From contig JAEUUI010000006.1 in NCBI GenBank assembly GCA_016786585.1, positions 62,001-126,000 on the forward strand: a DNA stretch of 64,000 nt, written 5' to 3'. The DNA comes from Cyclobacteriaceae bacterium. GTDB taxonomy: Bacteria; Bacteroidota; Bacteroidia; Cytophagales; Cyclobacteriaceae. Positions 27,047 to 35,033 of the stretch are shown piece by piece (the stretch's first letter is position 1; the number at the start of each line of letters is the position of its first letter). Position numbers and translations under genes: made by a program. Below the pieces are notes generated by a model. It was given only the letters and a program-made list of their open reading frames with translations, searched no databases and was not told where the DNA came from.

Positions 27047-27592
27047 ATGAAAAAAGCACTCACGCTTGCATTTGCATTGATCAGTACCGCATACGTTGTA
27101 ACGGCCCAGGTTAATGGAAAAACTTTTCCAAACATGACAGCCGAAACGGTTGATGATAAAAAAATTGACTTGCCCCAGAGTGTTGCCGGAAAATATACGT
27201 TGCTGGGACTGGCGTATTCGAAGAAATCAGAGGATGAATTGAACACCTGGTTTCAGCCTATCTTTGAAAAATTCATTCAAAAGAGCAAGGGCAGTGTGTT
27301 TGATGGTTTTACGTATGACGTGAATGTGTATTTCGTGCCGATGTTTACCGGCATCAATGCCGCAGCGACCGGAACTGCGAAGAAAAAAGCGTTGAAGAAT
27401 GTCGATCCGAACCTGTTACCCTACATTCTGTTTTACAAAGGGGAACTGAAGCCGTACAAAGAAGCGCTTGATTTCGAGAAAAAAGACATTCCCTATTTCT
27501 TTGTACTCGATAAGGAAGGCAAAATCATTTACGCAACATCGGGCAAATTTTCAAAGGCAAAAATGGACGAGATCGAGGAAGTACTCGAATAG
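27047..27592 (+). CDS. Secreted thioredoxin-fold-like protein without active-site cysteines
   Basis: A 181-residue protein with signal peptide MKKALTLAFALISTAYVVTAQ. The arrangement (TFPNMTAETVDDKKIDLPQ, YTLLGLAYSKK, then DIPYFFVLDKEGKIIYATSG near the end) resembles redoxin/ATP10-like domains, but no Cys is present in the predicted active-site position or elsewhere. It is probably a structural or chaperone-like member rather than a redox enzyme. prsW follows after 28 bases. Confidence 0.65.
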   Translation: MKKALTLAFALISTAYVVTAQVNGKTFPNMTAETVDDKKIDLPQSVAGKYTLLGLAYSKKSEDELNTWFQPIFEKFIQKSKGSVFDGFTYDVNVYFVPMFTGINAAATGTAKKKALKNVDPNLLPYILFYKGELKPYKEALDFEKKDIPYFFVLDKEGKIIYATSGKFSKAKMDEIEEVLE

Positions 27593-27620
27593 TGTTATCT
27601 TGCCTTGAATTTAATTTACA

Positions 27621-28322
27621 ATGCTTCTCCTCGCGTTAGCGCTGGCCCCGGGAGCCGCCATTGCTCTCTACATTTATTTGAAAGACAAGCACGAACGTGA
27701 GCCGTTAGGTTTACTGCTGCTAAGCTTCTTTTATGGCGCCCTCAGCGTGATTGTTACACTATTGATCAGTATGCCGCTGGAGGTAATTTTGATTAACAAA
27801 CAAAGTGCGGCTGAATTATTTGCTGACGCCTTTTTTAAAGTTGCGCTGGTAGAAGAGTTCAGCAAATTCATTTTCATTCGCTTTATCTTATTCCGGAATA
27901 AAAATTTTAACGAGCCTTTCGATGGTATAGTTTACGCAGCGATGGTGGGGATGGGCTTCGCTACGCTTGAGAATATTCTGTATGTCTATCAGTTTGGTAT
28001 TCCTACAGGCATTATGAGAATGTTCACCGCCGTACCGGCTCATGCGTGCTTCGCAATCCTGATGGGCTACTATCTGGGCCGGGCGAAATTCACACCGCAC
28101 CGAAAGCTGTACTACAGTTTGCTTGCACTTATCTCGGCAACGGTGTTTCACGGATTGTACGATTACTTCCTGTTCATCACGTTCGTTCCGGGAATCTGGA
28201 TTGGTGCGGCAGTATCGCTTATCGTGATGTTGATCTTGTCAAGAAAGGCAATCAAAATTCACCAGGCGGCATCGCCATTTATTAATCCACCACCTGACCG
28301 GCCTGATTTGACGAAGCAATAA
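27621..28322 (+). CDS. PrsW family intramembrane metalloprotease
   Basis: A 233-residue polytopic membrane protein. The conserved motifs of the PrsW/CAAX-like group are present: ALVEEFSKFIFIRF (EExxK, near 75), YAAMVGMGFATLENILY, PAHACFAILMGYYLG and the late FHGLYDYFL. PrsW in Bacillus cleaves an anti-sigma factor within the membrane; the target here is unknown. The C-terminal tail is Pro-rich. Confidence 0.9.
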   Translation: MLLLALALAPGAAIALYIYLKDKHEREPLGLLLLSFFYGALSVIVTLLISMPLEVILINKQSAAELFADAFFKVALVEEFSKFIFIRFILFRNKNFNEPFDGIVYAAMVGMGFATLENILYVYQFGIPTGIMRMFTAVPAHACFAILMGYYLGRAKFTPHRKLYYSLLALISATVFHGLYDYFLFITFVPGIWIGAAVSLIVMLILSRKAIKIHQAASPFINPPPDRPDLTKQ

Positions 28323-28367
28323 ATGACTGGTCACGCTGGTAAAGCGAGGTATTTGTATACTATTTAC

Positions 28368-28394
28368 CGTCATGCTGAGCGAAAGCGAAGCATC
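28368..28394. repeat. CGTCATGCTGAGCG...GAAGCATC repeat unit
   Basis: In the 181-base gap after prsW lies CGTCATGCTGAGCGAAAG followed by CGAAGCATC, a sequence I recall as an interspersed repeat in many bacterial genomes. A degraded inverted partner (CATCGCTCTTCGACTCATTCC) follows at about 28408-28430. Compare the hairpin at 37912-37962. Confidence 0.55.
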
Positions 28395-28450
28395 CCCAAT
28401 TAAGAAGGCAACCTTTTCATCGCTCTTCGACTCATTCCTCAAGATTGCAT

Positions 28451-28480
28451 AATAAAAAAGTCCGGCTCACCACCGGACTT
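28451..28480 (-). terminator. Intrinsic terminator of rng
   Basis: Stem AAGTCCGG / CCGGACTT (28458-28465, 28473-28480). Read on the minus strand it is followed by TTTTTATT and lies 24 bases after the rng stop. Confidence 0.75.
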
Positions 28481-28503
28481 CTTTGTTACTTAATTTTTAT
28501 GCA

Positions 28504-30057
28504 CTACGCTGTAAGCTGTATCTCTTCTCCTTCTTTATTCAGGAATTTGAATTCCGTTACGCCCAGCGAGGTGTCGGTTTCCATGTTTACCCACCGCTTG
28601 TATTTAAAGAACCATCTCATACGCGTTGAAATGAATCCTTTGGTAAAGAATGCATGCAGGTATGGGTGTACAGCAAGAACCAAATCTTTTTCATTCTGCT
28701 TAACCAGCAAATGATCGATTGTTTTCTCAATTAAATCGGAAACAAGAATCGATGCAGTGATCTTGCCGGTTCCGTTACAGGTCGGGCAAACTTCTTTCGT
28801 GATAATGTTCACCTGCGGGCGAACACGCTCACGGGTAATTTGCATGAGTCCGAATTTGGAAAGCGGGAGAACGGTCGATTTTGCCTTATCGCCATCCATC
28901 TCATCGCGCATGATTTTGTAAATCAGTTTTTTGTTATCCTGACTTCTCATGTCGATGAAATCGACTACGATAATTCCGCCCATATCGCGCAGGCGCAACT
29001 GGCGGGCAATCTCCTTGGCAGCTTCAATGTTCACGGAGAGCGCAGTTGTTTCCTGGTTCTCTTCGCGGTTCGACTTGTTGCCGCTGTTCACATCAATTAC
29101 GTGAAGCGCTTCGGTGTGCTCAATGATCAGATAACCACCGCCTTTCAGGCTAACGGTTTGGCCGAAGGCCGACTTGATCTGCTTCTCAACACCGTAGTGT
29201 TCAAATATTTTTGCACGGCCAGTATAAAACTTCACAATCTTCTCCTGTTCGGGAGAAATGTTCCGGATGTACGTGCGTGCCTCCTCATACATCTTTTTGT
29301 CATCAATGTGGATGTTGTCGAACGACTCGTTCAACAAGTCGCGAAGTAACGAGGAGGTTTTGTTAAGCTCGCCAATCAGTTTGTCGTTCGGCTGAGCATC
29401 CGGTAAACGGGTAATGCCGTCTTCCCAGGTTTTAACAAGGTTTCTTAAGTCACGGTCGAGGTCAGCCACTTCGGCTCCTTCGGCAACCGTGCGAACGATC
29501 ACACCAAAATTTTCGGGTTTGATCGATTGGATCAGGCGCAACAGGCGTTTACGCTCTTCGTTGCTGGTTATTTTTTTCGAAACGTTAACGGCTTTCGAAA
29601 ACGGAACCAGCACCAGGTAACGCCCGGCTAAGGATAACTCGCAGGATAATCGCGGCCCTTTTGTGGAGATGGGTTCTTTTACAATCTGTACCGGAAGCAC
29701 CTGGCCTTTGGCCAATTGCTGGCCAATTTTGCCGTGCTTGTCAATGTCCGGTTCAAGGGTAAATTTTTCCAGCTTGCCGAAAATCTTTTTACCGCGGGTC
29801 AGTTTGGTGAACTTGTTCAATGAACTGAACTGCGGTCCAAGATCGAGGTAATGCAGGAATGCATCTTTGTCGTAGCCAACATCAATAAATGCGGCATTGA
29901 GACCTGGCACCACCTTTTTCACGGTGCCCAGATAAATGTCTCCGACCTGAAATTTGCTTCCTTCCTCTTCCTGGTGAAATTCTACGAGCTGCTTATCTCG
30001 AAGAAGGGCTATACGACATCCGTCTTGAGTGCTACTAATAATTAGTTCGTTGCTCAA
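28504..30057 (-). CDS. rng: Ribonuclease G/E family protein
   Basis: About 517 residues. The open frame has an ATG at 30102, but the family's N-terminus is normally (M)SNELII..., so I start at the TTG at 30057. An S1 RNA-binding domain lies at about 35-110 (GDIYLGTVKKVVPGLNAAFI), then the RNase domain with the metal-binding catalytic stretch ALHVIDVNSGNKSN and IIVVDFIDM, and the Zn-link CPTCNGTG near 415. RNase G makes endonucleolytic cuts in mRNA and 16S rRNA precursors. It is last in the HU-TPR-COX24 run. Confidence 0.92.
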   Translation of the reverse strand: MSNELIISSTQDGCRIALLRDKQLVEFHQEEEGSKFQVGDIYLGTVKKVVPGLNAAFIDVGYDKDAFLHYLDLGPQFSSLNKFTKLTRGKKIFGKLEKFTLEPDIDKHGKIGQQLAKGQVLPVQIVKEPISTKGPRLSCELSLAGRYLVLVPFSKAVNVSKKITSNEERKRLLRLIQSIKPENFGVIVRTVAEGAEVADLDRDLRNLVKTWEDGITRLPDAQPNDKLIGELNKTSSLLRDLLNESFDNIHIDDKKMYEEARTYIRNISPEQEKIVKFYTGRAKIFEHYGVEKQIKSAFGQTVSLKGGGYLIIEHTEALHVIDVNSGNKSNREENQETTALSVNIEAAKEIARQLRLRDMGGIIVVDFIDMRSQDNKKLIYKIMRDEMDGDKAKSTVLPLSKFGLMQITRERVRPQVNIITKEVCPTCNGTGKITASILVSDLIEKTIDHLLVKQNEKDLVLAVHPYLHAFFTKGFISTRMRWFFKYKRWVNMETDTSLGVTEFKFLNKEGEEIQLTA

Positions 30058-30114
30058 AACGATAAATGTTAAGTGTAAAAAATGTGTGTATAGCGCTAAC
30101 AAGGAGCAAGCCCT

Positions 30115-30134
30115 TCCCGATGCGATGATCGGGA
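30115..30134 (-). promoter_or_regulatory. Hairpin in the rng leader
   Basis: Seven-base-pair stem TCCCGAT / ATCGGGA (30115-30121, 30128-30134) with a six-base loop, between the stop of the 29-residue gene and the rng start. It lacks a T-run, so it is not a terminator; it may affect rng mRNA processing. Confidence 0.35.
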
Positions 30135-30141
30135 ATCGGGA

Positions 30142-30231
30142 TTACTTCTTCTTATGTCTGTTCTTTCTCAAACGCTTCTTGCGCTTGTGGGTAGCCATTT
30201 TGTGCTTTTTTCTTTTCTTTCCGCTTGGCAT
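30142..30231 (-). CDS. 29-residue basic protein, AURKAIP1/COX24-domain type
   Basis: I read this directly from the minus strand: MPSGKKRKKHKMATHKRK followed by KRLRKNRHKKK and TAA. Thirty codons including the stop. The extreme Lys/Arg/His content and the MATHKRKKRxRKNRHKKK core match the tiny COX24/AURKAIP1-domain proteins annotated across Bacteroidota, which resemble mitochondrial small-subunit ribosomal proteins. It is probably a ribosome component. It lies between the TPR gene and rng. Confidence 0.85.
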   Translation of the reverse strand: MPSGKKRKKHKMATHKRKKRLRKNRHKKK

Positions 30232-30281
30232 AAATGCTCGGGTTTGTTGCTTGCGTGGCAGGCACCGCGCAGGCTTTGTTG

Positions 30282-31091
30282 TTATTTATTTAAATCCTTC
30301 AGATAAGAATCGACAGCTGCCTGTACTGCCGGATCCTTGTCCATATCTTTTACTTTTTCAAACTGCTCTTTCGCCTTCTTCTTCTCGCCCGTGTTCATGT
30401 AGGCCAGTCCAAGAAGGAGTGTTCCCTGCGTATGCGCAGGATTCACTTCAACCAGCCGGCTCAGCCAGCTGACTGCTTTTTCATTTTGTCCGGACTGAAT
30501 CGAGAGCATCCCCAGGTTGAACAGCGCGAGTTCATTTTTAGGGTCAGCCTCAATTACCTCTCTCAGCATTCCAACGCCTTTCATCGGTGCACTTGACAGG
30601 TAGGTCATGGCCATCTTCGTTTTCGCAGCCAGGTTGTTCGGATTGATATCCAAAACCTTCTGGAACAGCTCCCGGCTCTTTTCGCCCAGATTGCCCTGTT
30701 TGTTCGCGTTAAGCGCGAATGTGTATCCCTGATAGTAGCTGTCACCAGCTTTAAACCAGCTTTCCTCAGTCTTAAAGAACGATGCGGCCTCTTCTGCAAA
30801 GACTCCGGCACTGTCAAAACGGCCGGCCTCGGCATATAAAGTGGCCAAAGAATCCGCAAAGATAGCTTTTTTTTGCTGTTCGGTGGCACTGGCGTGCTCG
30901 CCCCGGATGTGAGCGATGTGCTTCACCAGACCTTCAGGTGCTGAGGAATGCGGATCGGTTTGCGCCTGGACAGTATCTGCCTGCTCCGCCAGTGGTTTGT
31001 TTTCGTTATTCACCACCACTTTGGGCAGCAGGAACAATCCAACAACAACCAGCGCACTAACTACGACAAGAATGATTCGATTTTTAAGCAT
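30282..31091 (-). CDS. Membrane-anchored TPR protein
   Basis: A 269-residue protein. An N-terminal signal anchor (MLKNRIILVVVSALVVVGLF) is followed by a linker and about four tetratricopeptide repeats (about 105-260; NPNNLAAKTKMAMTYL, DPKNELALFNLGML, NPAHTQGTLLLGLAYMNTG). It probably scaffolds a periplasmic or membrane complex. It sits between the HU gene (24 bases upstream) and the COX24-type gene, a neighbourhood I associate with Cytophagales. Confidence 0.85.
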   Translation of the reverse strand: MLKNRIILVVVSALVVVGLFLLPKVVVNNENKPLAEQADTVQAQTDPHSSAPEGLVKHIAHIRGEHASATEQQKKAIFADSLATLYAEAGRFDSAGVFAEEAASFFKTEESWFKAGDSYYQGYTFALNANKQGNLGEKSRELFQKVLDINPNNLAAKTKMAMTYLSSAPMKGVGMLREVIEADPKNELALFNLGMLSIQSGQNEKAVSWLSRLVEVNPAHTQGTLLLGLAYMNTGEKKKAKEQFEKVKDMDKDPAVQAAVDSYLKDLNK

Positions 31092-31115
31092 GTGTTCGGT
31101 TTAAAAACCGGGGGA

Positions 31116-31424
31116 CTATGCTTTCTCAGCCAACTCTTTTACTTTATCGCTGTTCTTGATTTTGTTAACAAAAATCTTGGCAGGCTTAAAGCTGGGTACA
31201 AAGTGTTCGTCAATTACCAGGGCTGTGTTACGGGAAATATTGCGAGCGATTTTCTTCTTACGCTTTTTATTGATGAAACTTCCGAAACCGCGAATGTAGA
31301 TGTTCTCACCGCTGGCCATATTTTGCTTGATCACGCTGAAGAAAGCCTCTACCGAAGCAGTAACATCTGCTTTGTCCACGCCTGTCTTTTCAGAAATTTC
31401 GTTGATTACGTCTGCCTTGGTCAC
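31116..31424 (-). CDS. HU/IHF family DNA-binding protein
   Basis: A 102-residue histone-like protein. The dimer core starts MTKADVINEISEKTGVDKAD and the beta-arm region contains IYIRGFGSFINKKRKKK with the usual PSFKPAK strand. HU bends and compacts DNA. A basic Lys-rich arm and an extra 10-residue tail (DKVKELAEKA) are present. The gene is divergent from mutY. Confidence 0.94.
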   Translation of the reverse strand: MTKADVINEISEKTGVDKADVTASVEAFFSVIKQNMASGENIYIRGFGSFINKKRKKKIARNISRNTALVIDEHFVPSFKPAKIFVNKIKNSDKVKELAEKA

Positions 31425-31462
31425 GTTGTATATTTTTAGGTGTTTGTTTTTTTAAGGGAGGG

Positions 31463-31470
31463 CAAATTTA
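31463..31470 (-). promoter_or_regulatory. -7 element TAAATTTG for the HU operon
   Basis: On the minus strand TAAATTTG matches TAnnTTTG exactly, about 39 bases upstream of the HU start; no clear -33 TTG is seen. Confidence 0.4.
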
Positions 31471-31524
31471 ATTTGTGAGCCGAATATTAAAAATGAATAT
31501 TGAAAAAATCTGATAATCAAGGGG

Positions 31525-32583
31525 ATGGATAGTCGATATTTCTCTAAAAAGGTCGTCCAATGGTTCGAAAAAAATAAACGCGACCTCCCCTGGCGTGAAA
31601 CAAAAGACCCTTATCGCATCTGGTTATCAGAAATTATTCTTCAGCAGACGCGCGTTAGCCAGGGCTTGCCCTATTACCTGAAATTCATCGAAACATTTCC
31701 CTCAGTATATGATTTAGCGAACGCTCCTGAACAAAAAGTACTCCGATTGTGGCAGGGGCTGGGCTATTACACCCGTGCGCGGAATCTTCATAAGTGTGCG
31801 AAGGAAGTTGTGACACGTTTTAATGGAAAATTCCCACAAACATTCGAAGGGTTAAAGACATTGCCCGGCATTGGCGACTATACCGCAGCGGCAATTGCGT
31901 CAATTGCGTTCGGAGAATCTGTTGCCGTAGTTGACGGAAATGTGTTTCGGGTACTGTCAAGAATTTTTGGCATTGAAACGCCTATTAACACACCGGAAGG
32001 GAAAAGGATTTTCTCAAAACTCGCGAATGAACTGGTACCACAAAAAAATCCTGATGCCCATAACCAGGCGATGATGGAATTCGGAGCACGGTTTTGTACG
32101 CCACGAAACCCGTGTTGCGAAACATGCGTGTTCCAAAAGGACTGCTTCGCATTTAAAAATGCATTGCAGCATCAATTGCCCGTAAAACTTCAGCTCAAAA
32201 AAGCACGCAAGCGCTACTTCTACTATTTCGTGATTCAAAAAGGCAACTCGTTCCTGATGAAGAAGCGCGAAGAAAAGGATATCTGGAATGGCTTGTACGA
32301 TTTCGTGTTGATTGAAACCAAACGCCCGGTTGATCCGGAAAAGCTGTTCATGGAAAATGAAAGTCTGCAAAAGTTTCGCAACGGAAAGCTGTCGGACATC
32401 AGCGGAATGTATAAACACATCTTAAGTCACCAATTGATTTATTCGAGGTTCGTTCAGGTTTCGCTTTCGAGGGATGTTTCACTCAACGGATCCGGGTTGA
32501 AATTTTATTCATTGAAGAAAGTTGCCGACCTGCCCAAGCCGGTTTTGATCAGCAAATTCCTGTCGGATTACGGCATTTTATAA
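31525..32583 (+). CDS. mutY: A/G-specific adenine glycosylase MutY
   Basis: A 352-residue DNA repair enzyme that removes adenine paired with 8-oxoguanine. Visible are WLSEIILQQTRV (catalytic Glu), the helix-hairpin-helix LPGIGDYTAAAIASIAFG, the catalytic Asp in AVVDGNVFRV, and the [4Fe-4S] ligands CTPRNPCCETCVFQKDC. The C-terminal NUDIX-like domain (about 225-345) reads the oxidised guanine. It heads a mutY-ssb-gldD run, a gene order typical of Bacteroidota. Confidence 0.96.
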   Translation: MDSRYFSKKVVQWFEKNKRDLPWRETKDPYRIWLSEIILQQTRVSQGLPYYLKFIETFPSVYDLANAPEQKVLRLWQGLGYYTRARNLHKCAKEVVTRFNGKFPQTFEGLKTLPGIGDYTAAAIASIAFGESVAVVDGNVFRVLSRIFGIETPINTPEGKRIFSKLANELVPQKNPDAHNQAMMEFGARFCTPRNPCCETCVFQKDCFAFKNALQHQLPVKLQLKKARKRYFYYFVIQKGNSFLMKKREEKDIWNGLYDFVLIETKRPVDPEKLFMENESLQKFRNGKLSDISGMYKHILSHQLIYSRFVQVSLSRDVSLNGSGLKFYSLKKVADLPKPVLISKFLSDYGIL

Positions 32584-32664
32584 TGTACTTTTGAGAGCAT
32601 CGTTATGTCACAAGATGACATTTTCCCATGCATACCTTTACATTGAAAAGAAATACCTACACAT

Positions 32665-33111
32665 ATGGCTGGAGTAAATAAAGTAATCCTGGTCGGCCGC
32701 TTAGGCAAAGACCCTGAAGTTAGAAACCTTGAAAACGGAGCTGTTGTTGCCAACTTTACGATGGCAACTTCCGAAACTTATAAAGACCGCGTGACGGGCG
32801 AGAAAAAAGAAATCACCGACTGGCATAACATCGTTCTTTGGCGCGGGCTTGCCGAGATCGCCCAAAAGTATCTTCACAAGGGTGACATGGTGTACATCGA
32901 AGGCAAAATGAGAACCCGTTCGTGGGAAAAAGATGGTGTTACACGTTATACCACAGAGGTTATTGGCGATAATATGACCATGCTTTCAACACAACGCAGC
33001 GGCAACAGCGGTGGAGGTAACTATTCATCAGAAGGCGGTTACTCTGGTGCAAGCAAGCCACAGGAAAATTATGCTGCAGATTCATCCGGAACAGACGATC
33101 TCCCGTTCTAG
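32665..33111 (+). CDS. ssb: Single-stranded DNA-binding protein
   Basis: A 148-residue SSB: OB fold at about 1-105 ([40 protein letters not shown]), a Gly/Ser-rich flexible linker and the acidic partner-binding tip DDLPF. It coats single-stranded DNA and recruits replication and repair proteins. The final G of its TAG stop directly abuts the palindromic repeat at 33112. Confidence 0.96.
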   Translation: MAGVNKVILVGRLGKDPEVRNLENGAVVANFTMATSETYKDRVTGEKKEITDWHNIVLWRGLAEIAQKYLHKGDMVYIEGKMRTRSWEKDGVTRYTTEVIGDNMTMLSTQRSGNSGGGNYSSEGGYSGASKPQENYAADSSGTDDLPF

Positions 33112-33221
33112 CCCTCACCCAAATGAACACCGTTTATAAAAATATAGTTAGCAACTGCCCTCTCCCAAGGGAGAGGGTACAACGTTTTGAATCGTCACAC
33201 GTACAATTTTAGGGGTGAGGG
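33112..33221. repeat. Nested palindromic repeat, related to the one in hutF
   Basis: Outer arms CCCTCACCC (33112-33120) and GGGTGAGGG (33213-33221); inner perfect hairpin CCCTCTCCC / GGGAGAGGG (33158-33166, 33169-33177) with loop AA. Core and arms match those at 10382-10449, but no protein is encoded between them. It fills nearly all of the ssb-gldD gap. Confidence 0.85.
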
Positions 33222-33232
33222 TAAATAAGGCG

Positions 33233-33814
33233 ATGAGACGAATAATCTATTTGAGTGCGATAATCTTTGTTCTCACCACCAGTGTTAGTTGCGAGCGGGA
33301 ATATCTTCCAAAACCTTTGGGCTATAACCGCTTGGTTTTGCCAGCGCCTGCTTACCACGCACTGCCGGATACGTTGCCTTACACGTTTGAGTATTCGAAA
33401 CATGCAAGACTGTTGGCTGATACGTCCTGGATTCGCGAAAAATTCTGGGTTGAAATTTATTACCCTGAACTGAAGGCCAACATCCACGTCACGTATAAGA
33501 AAATCATGAACAACGAGCAGTTGCTGAAAGAGTTTCTGAACGATGCTTACGTGCTTACCTCCAAGCACCAGATCAAAGCTTATGCTATTGATGAAGTGAT
33601 TACGCACAATCCAAAAGGACATACCGCGGTTGTGGTTGAGCTGGATGGCGAAGTGCCAAGCCAAATGCAGTTTACCATTACCGATTCCACGAAAAACTTT
33701 CTGCGTGGCGCGTTGTACTTCAATACGAAAGTTCAAAACGACTCGCTCAAGCCAGCGATTGAATACATGAAAAAAGACATCATGCATTTAATCAACACAT
33801 TCGACTGGAAATAG
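33233..33814 (+). CDS. gldD: Gliding motility lipoprotein GldD
   Basis: A 193-residue lipoprotein. I use the ATG at 33233, since the open frame from 33215 lies in the repeat and this start gives [12 protein letters not shown]...TTSVSC with the lipidated Cys near 21. The mature part has the GldD pattern [30 protein letters not shown] and a long mixed domain. GldD is needed for the Bacteroidota type 9 secretion/gliding apparatus. In Flavobacterium gldE lies between ssb and gldD; here no gldE frame exists, only a repeat. Confidence 0.88.
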   Translation: MRRIIYLSAIIFVLTTSVSCEREYLPKPLGYNRLVLPAPAYHALPDTLPYTFEYSKHARLLADTSWIREKFWVEIYYPELKANIHVTYKKIMNNEQLLKEFLNDAYVLTSKHQIKAYAIDEVITHNPKGHTAVVVELDGEVPSQMQFTITDSTKNFLRGALYFNTKVQNDSLKPAIEYMKKDIMHLINTFDWK

Positions 33815-33819
33815 TAAGG

Positions 33820-33855
33820 CGTTATTAGTTATCCGTTAACCGGATGCTAATAACG
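33820..33855. repeat. Strong palindrome between gldD and the PLP enzyme gene
   Basis: Arms CGTTATTAG / CTAATAACG (33820-33828, 33847-33855) with inner pair ATCCG / CGGAT and loop TTAAC. No clean T-run follows, so it looks like an interspersed palindrome or an mRNA stem rather than a standard terminator. Confidence 0.6.
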
Positions 33856-33881
33856 ATTAACTTTTAACTGTTGACTAACCC

Positions 33882-35033
33882 ATGCTTACCTCCAAACGCT
33901 CACAGTTCAGTCTGCCTCCGCAAATCACGTATCTCAATTGCGCATACATGTCGCCCCTGATGAAAGATGTTGAGAAGGCGGGCATTAACGCGATGCGCAA
34001 AAAGCGAAATCCTGTTACGATTCCACCAGCGGATTTTTTCAATGAGTCGGAAATTTTACGCGAAGAGTACGCGAGGTTGATCAATGCTTCAGAACCTCAG
34101 CGCATGGCTATCATCCCTTCCGTTTCCTACGGGATGGCTAACGTAGCCGCAAATCTCAACCTAAAAAAAGATCAAAATATTGTCGTTACCGCTGAGCAGT
34201 TTCCGAGCAACTACTATTCCTGGAAGAACGTTGCCGAAGACGCGGGCGCATCAATCAAAAGCGTTTTACCTCCGGATGAATTTGCCGATCGAGGTAAAAA
34301 ATGGAACGAGCGCATTCTTGATGCAATCGATAAGAACACGCGTGCCGTTGCCATACCGAATGTTCATTGGGTTGATGGAACAAGATTCGACCTTGAGGCA
34401 ATCCGTAAACGCACGAACGATGTTGGCGCATTGCTGATTATTGACGGAACGCAATCCGTTGGTGCGCTGCCGTTCGATCTTCAAAAAATAAAACCCGATG
34501 CATTGATCTGCGCAGCCTATAAATGGTTGCTGGGACCTTATTCGATCGGCATCGGATATTATGGCGAATATTTCGATAATGGTAAGGCCATTGAAGAAAG
34601 CTGGATGAACCGGCTTGGCAGTGAAAATTTTTCGGATGTAAGCTACAAGCCAAAATACAAGTCGGCAGCATTGCGCTACGAAGTTGGAGAACACAGCAAC
34701 TTCGTTCACGTGCCCATGCTGATTGCCTCGCTAAAACAATTGAATAGGTGGAAGCCTGAACGCATCCAGGAATATTGTGCGGGCATCACGGCAAACAGCA
34801 TTGAAAGATTACGTGCGAACGGATTTTTTATTGAAGATGAATCCTGGCGCGGAGCACACATGTTCGGAATCCGGTTGCCTCAACATGCTGATCTGGAGAA
34901 GATAAAAGCATCGCTGCTTAAGCATAAAATTTATGTTTCTGTCCGCGGAAGCGCGATACGCATTGCTCCGCATTTGTATAATCGCGAAGCTGATATGGAA
35001 AGATTTACAAAAGTTTTAATTAAAGCATTATGA
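33882..35033 (+). CDS. Class V aminotransferase-fold PLP enzyme
   Basis: A 383-residue fold-type I PLP enzyme. The cofactor Lys is in ICAAYKWLLGPYS (near 211), preceded by IIDGTQSVGALPFDL (PLP-ring Asp and the substrate His equivalent Gln). N-terminal YLNCAYMSPLM resembles cysteine desulfurase/isopenicillin epimerase-like members. The reaction is unknown. Its stop overlaps the YciI gene start (ATGA). Confidence 0.88.
   Translation: MLTSKRSQFSLPPQITYLNCAYMSPLMKDVEKAGINAMRKKRNPVTIPPADFFNESEILREEYARLINASEPQRMAIIPSVSYGMANVAANLNLKKDQNIVVTAEQFPSNYYSWKNVAEDAGASIKSVLPPDEFADRGKKWNERILDAIDKNTRAVAIPNVHWVDGTRFDLEAIRKRTNDVGALLIIDGTQSVGALPFDLQKIKPDALICAAYKWLLGPYSIGIGYYGEYFDNGKAIEESWMNRLGSENFSDVSYKPKYKSAALRYEVGEHSNFVHVPMLIASLKQLNRWKPERIQEYCAGITANSIERLRANGFFIEDESWRGAHMFGIRLPQHADLEKIKASLLKHKIYVSVRGSAIRIAPHLYNREADMERFTKVLIKAL

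Noticed and set aside
30029-30472. 147-codon plus-strand frame
   Set aside because: Covers rng leader, the COX24-type gene and TPR end in antisense; explained by those minus-strand genes.
30948-31439. 163-codon plus-strand frame
   Set aside because: Antisense to the HU and TPR genes, both clearly recognised.
33209-33787. 192-codon frame on the minus strand
   Set aside because: Antisense to gldD, which has a lipobox and family motifs. It even runs through part of the palindromic repeat.
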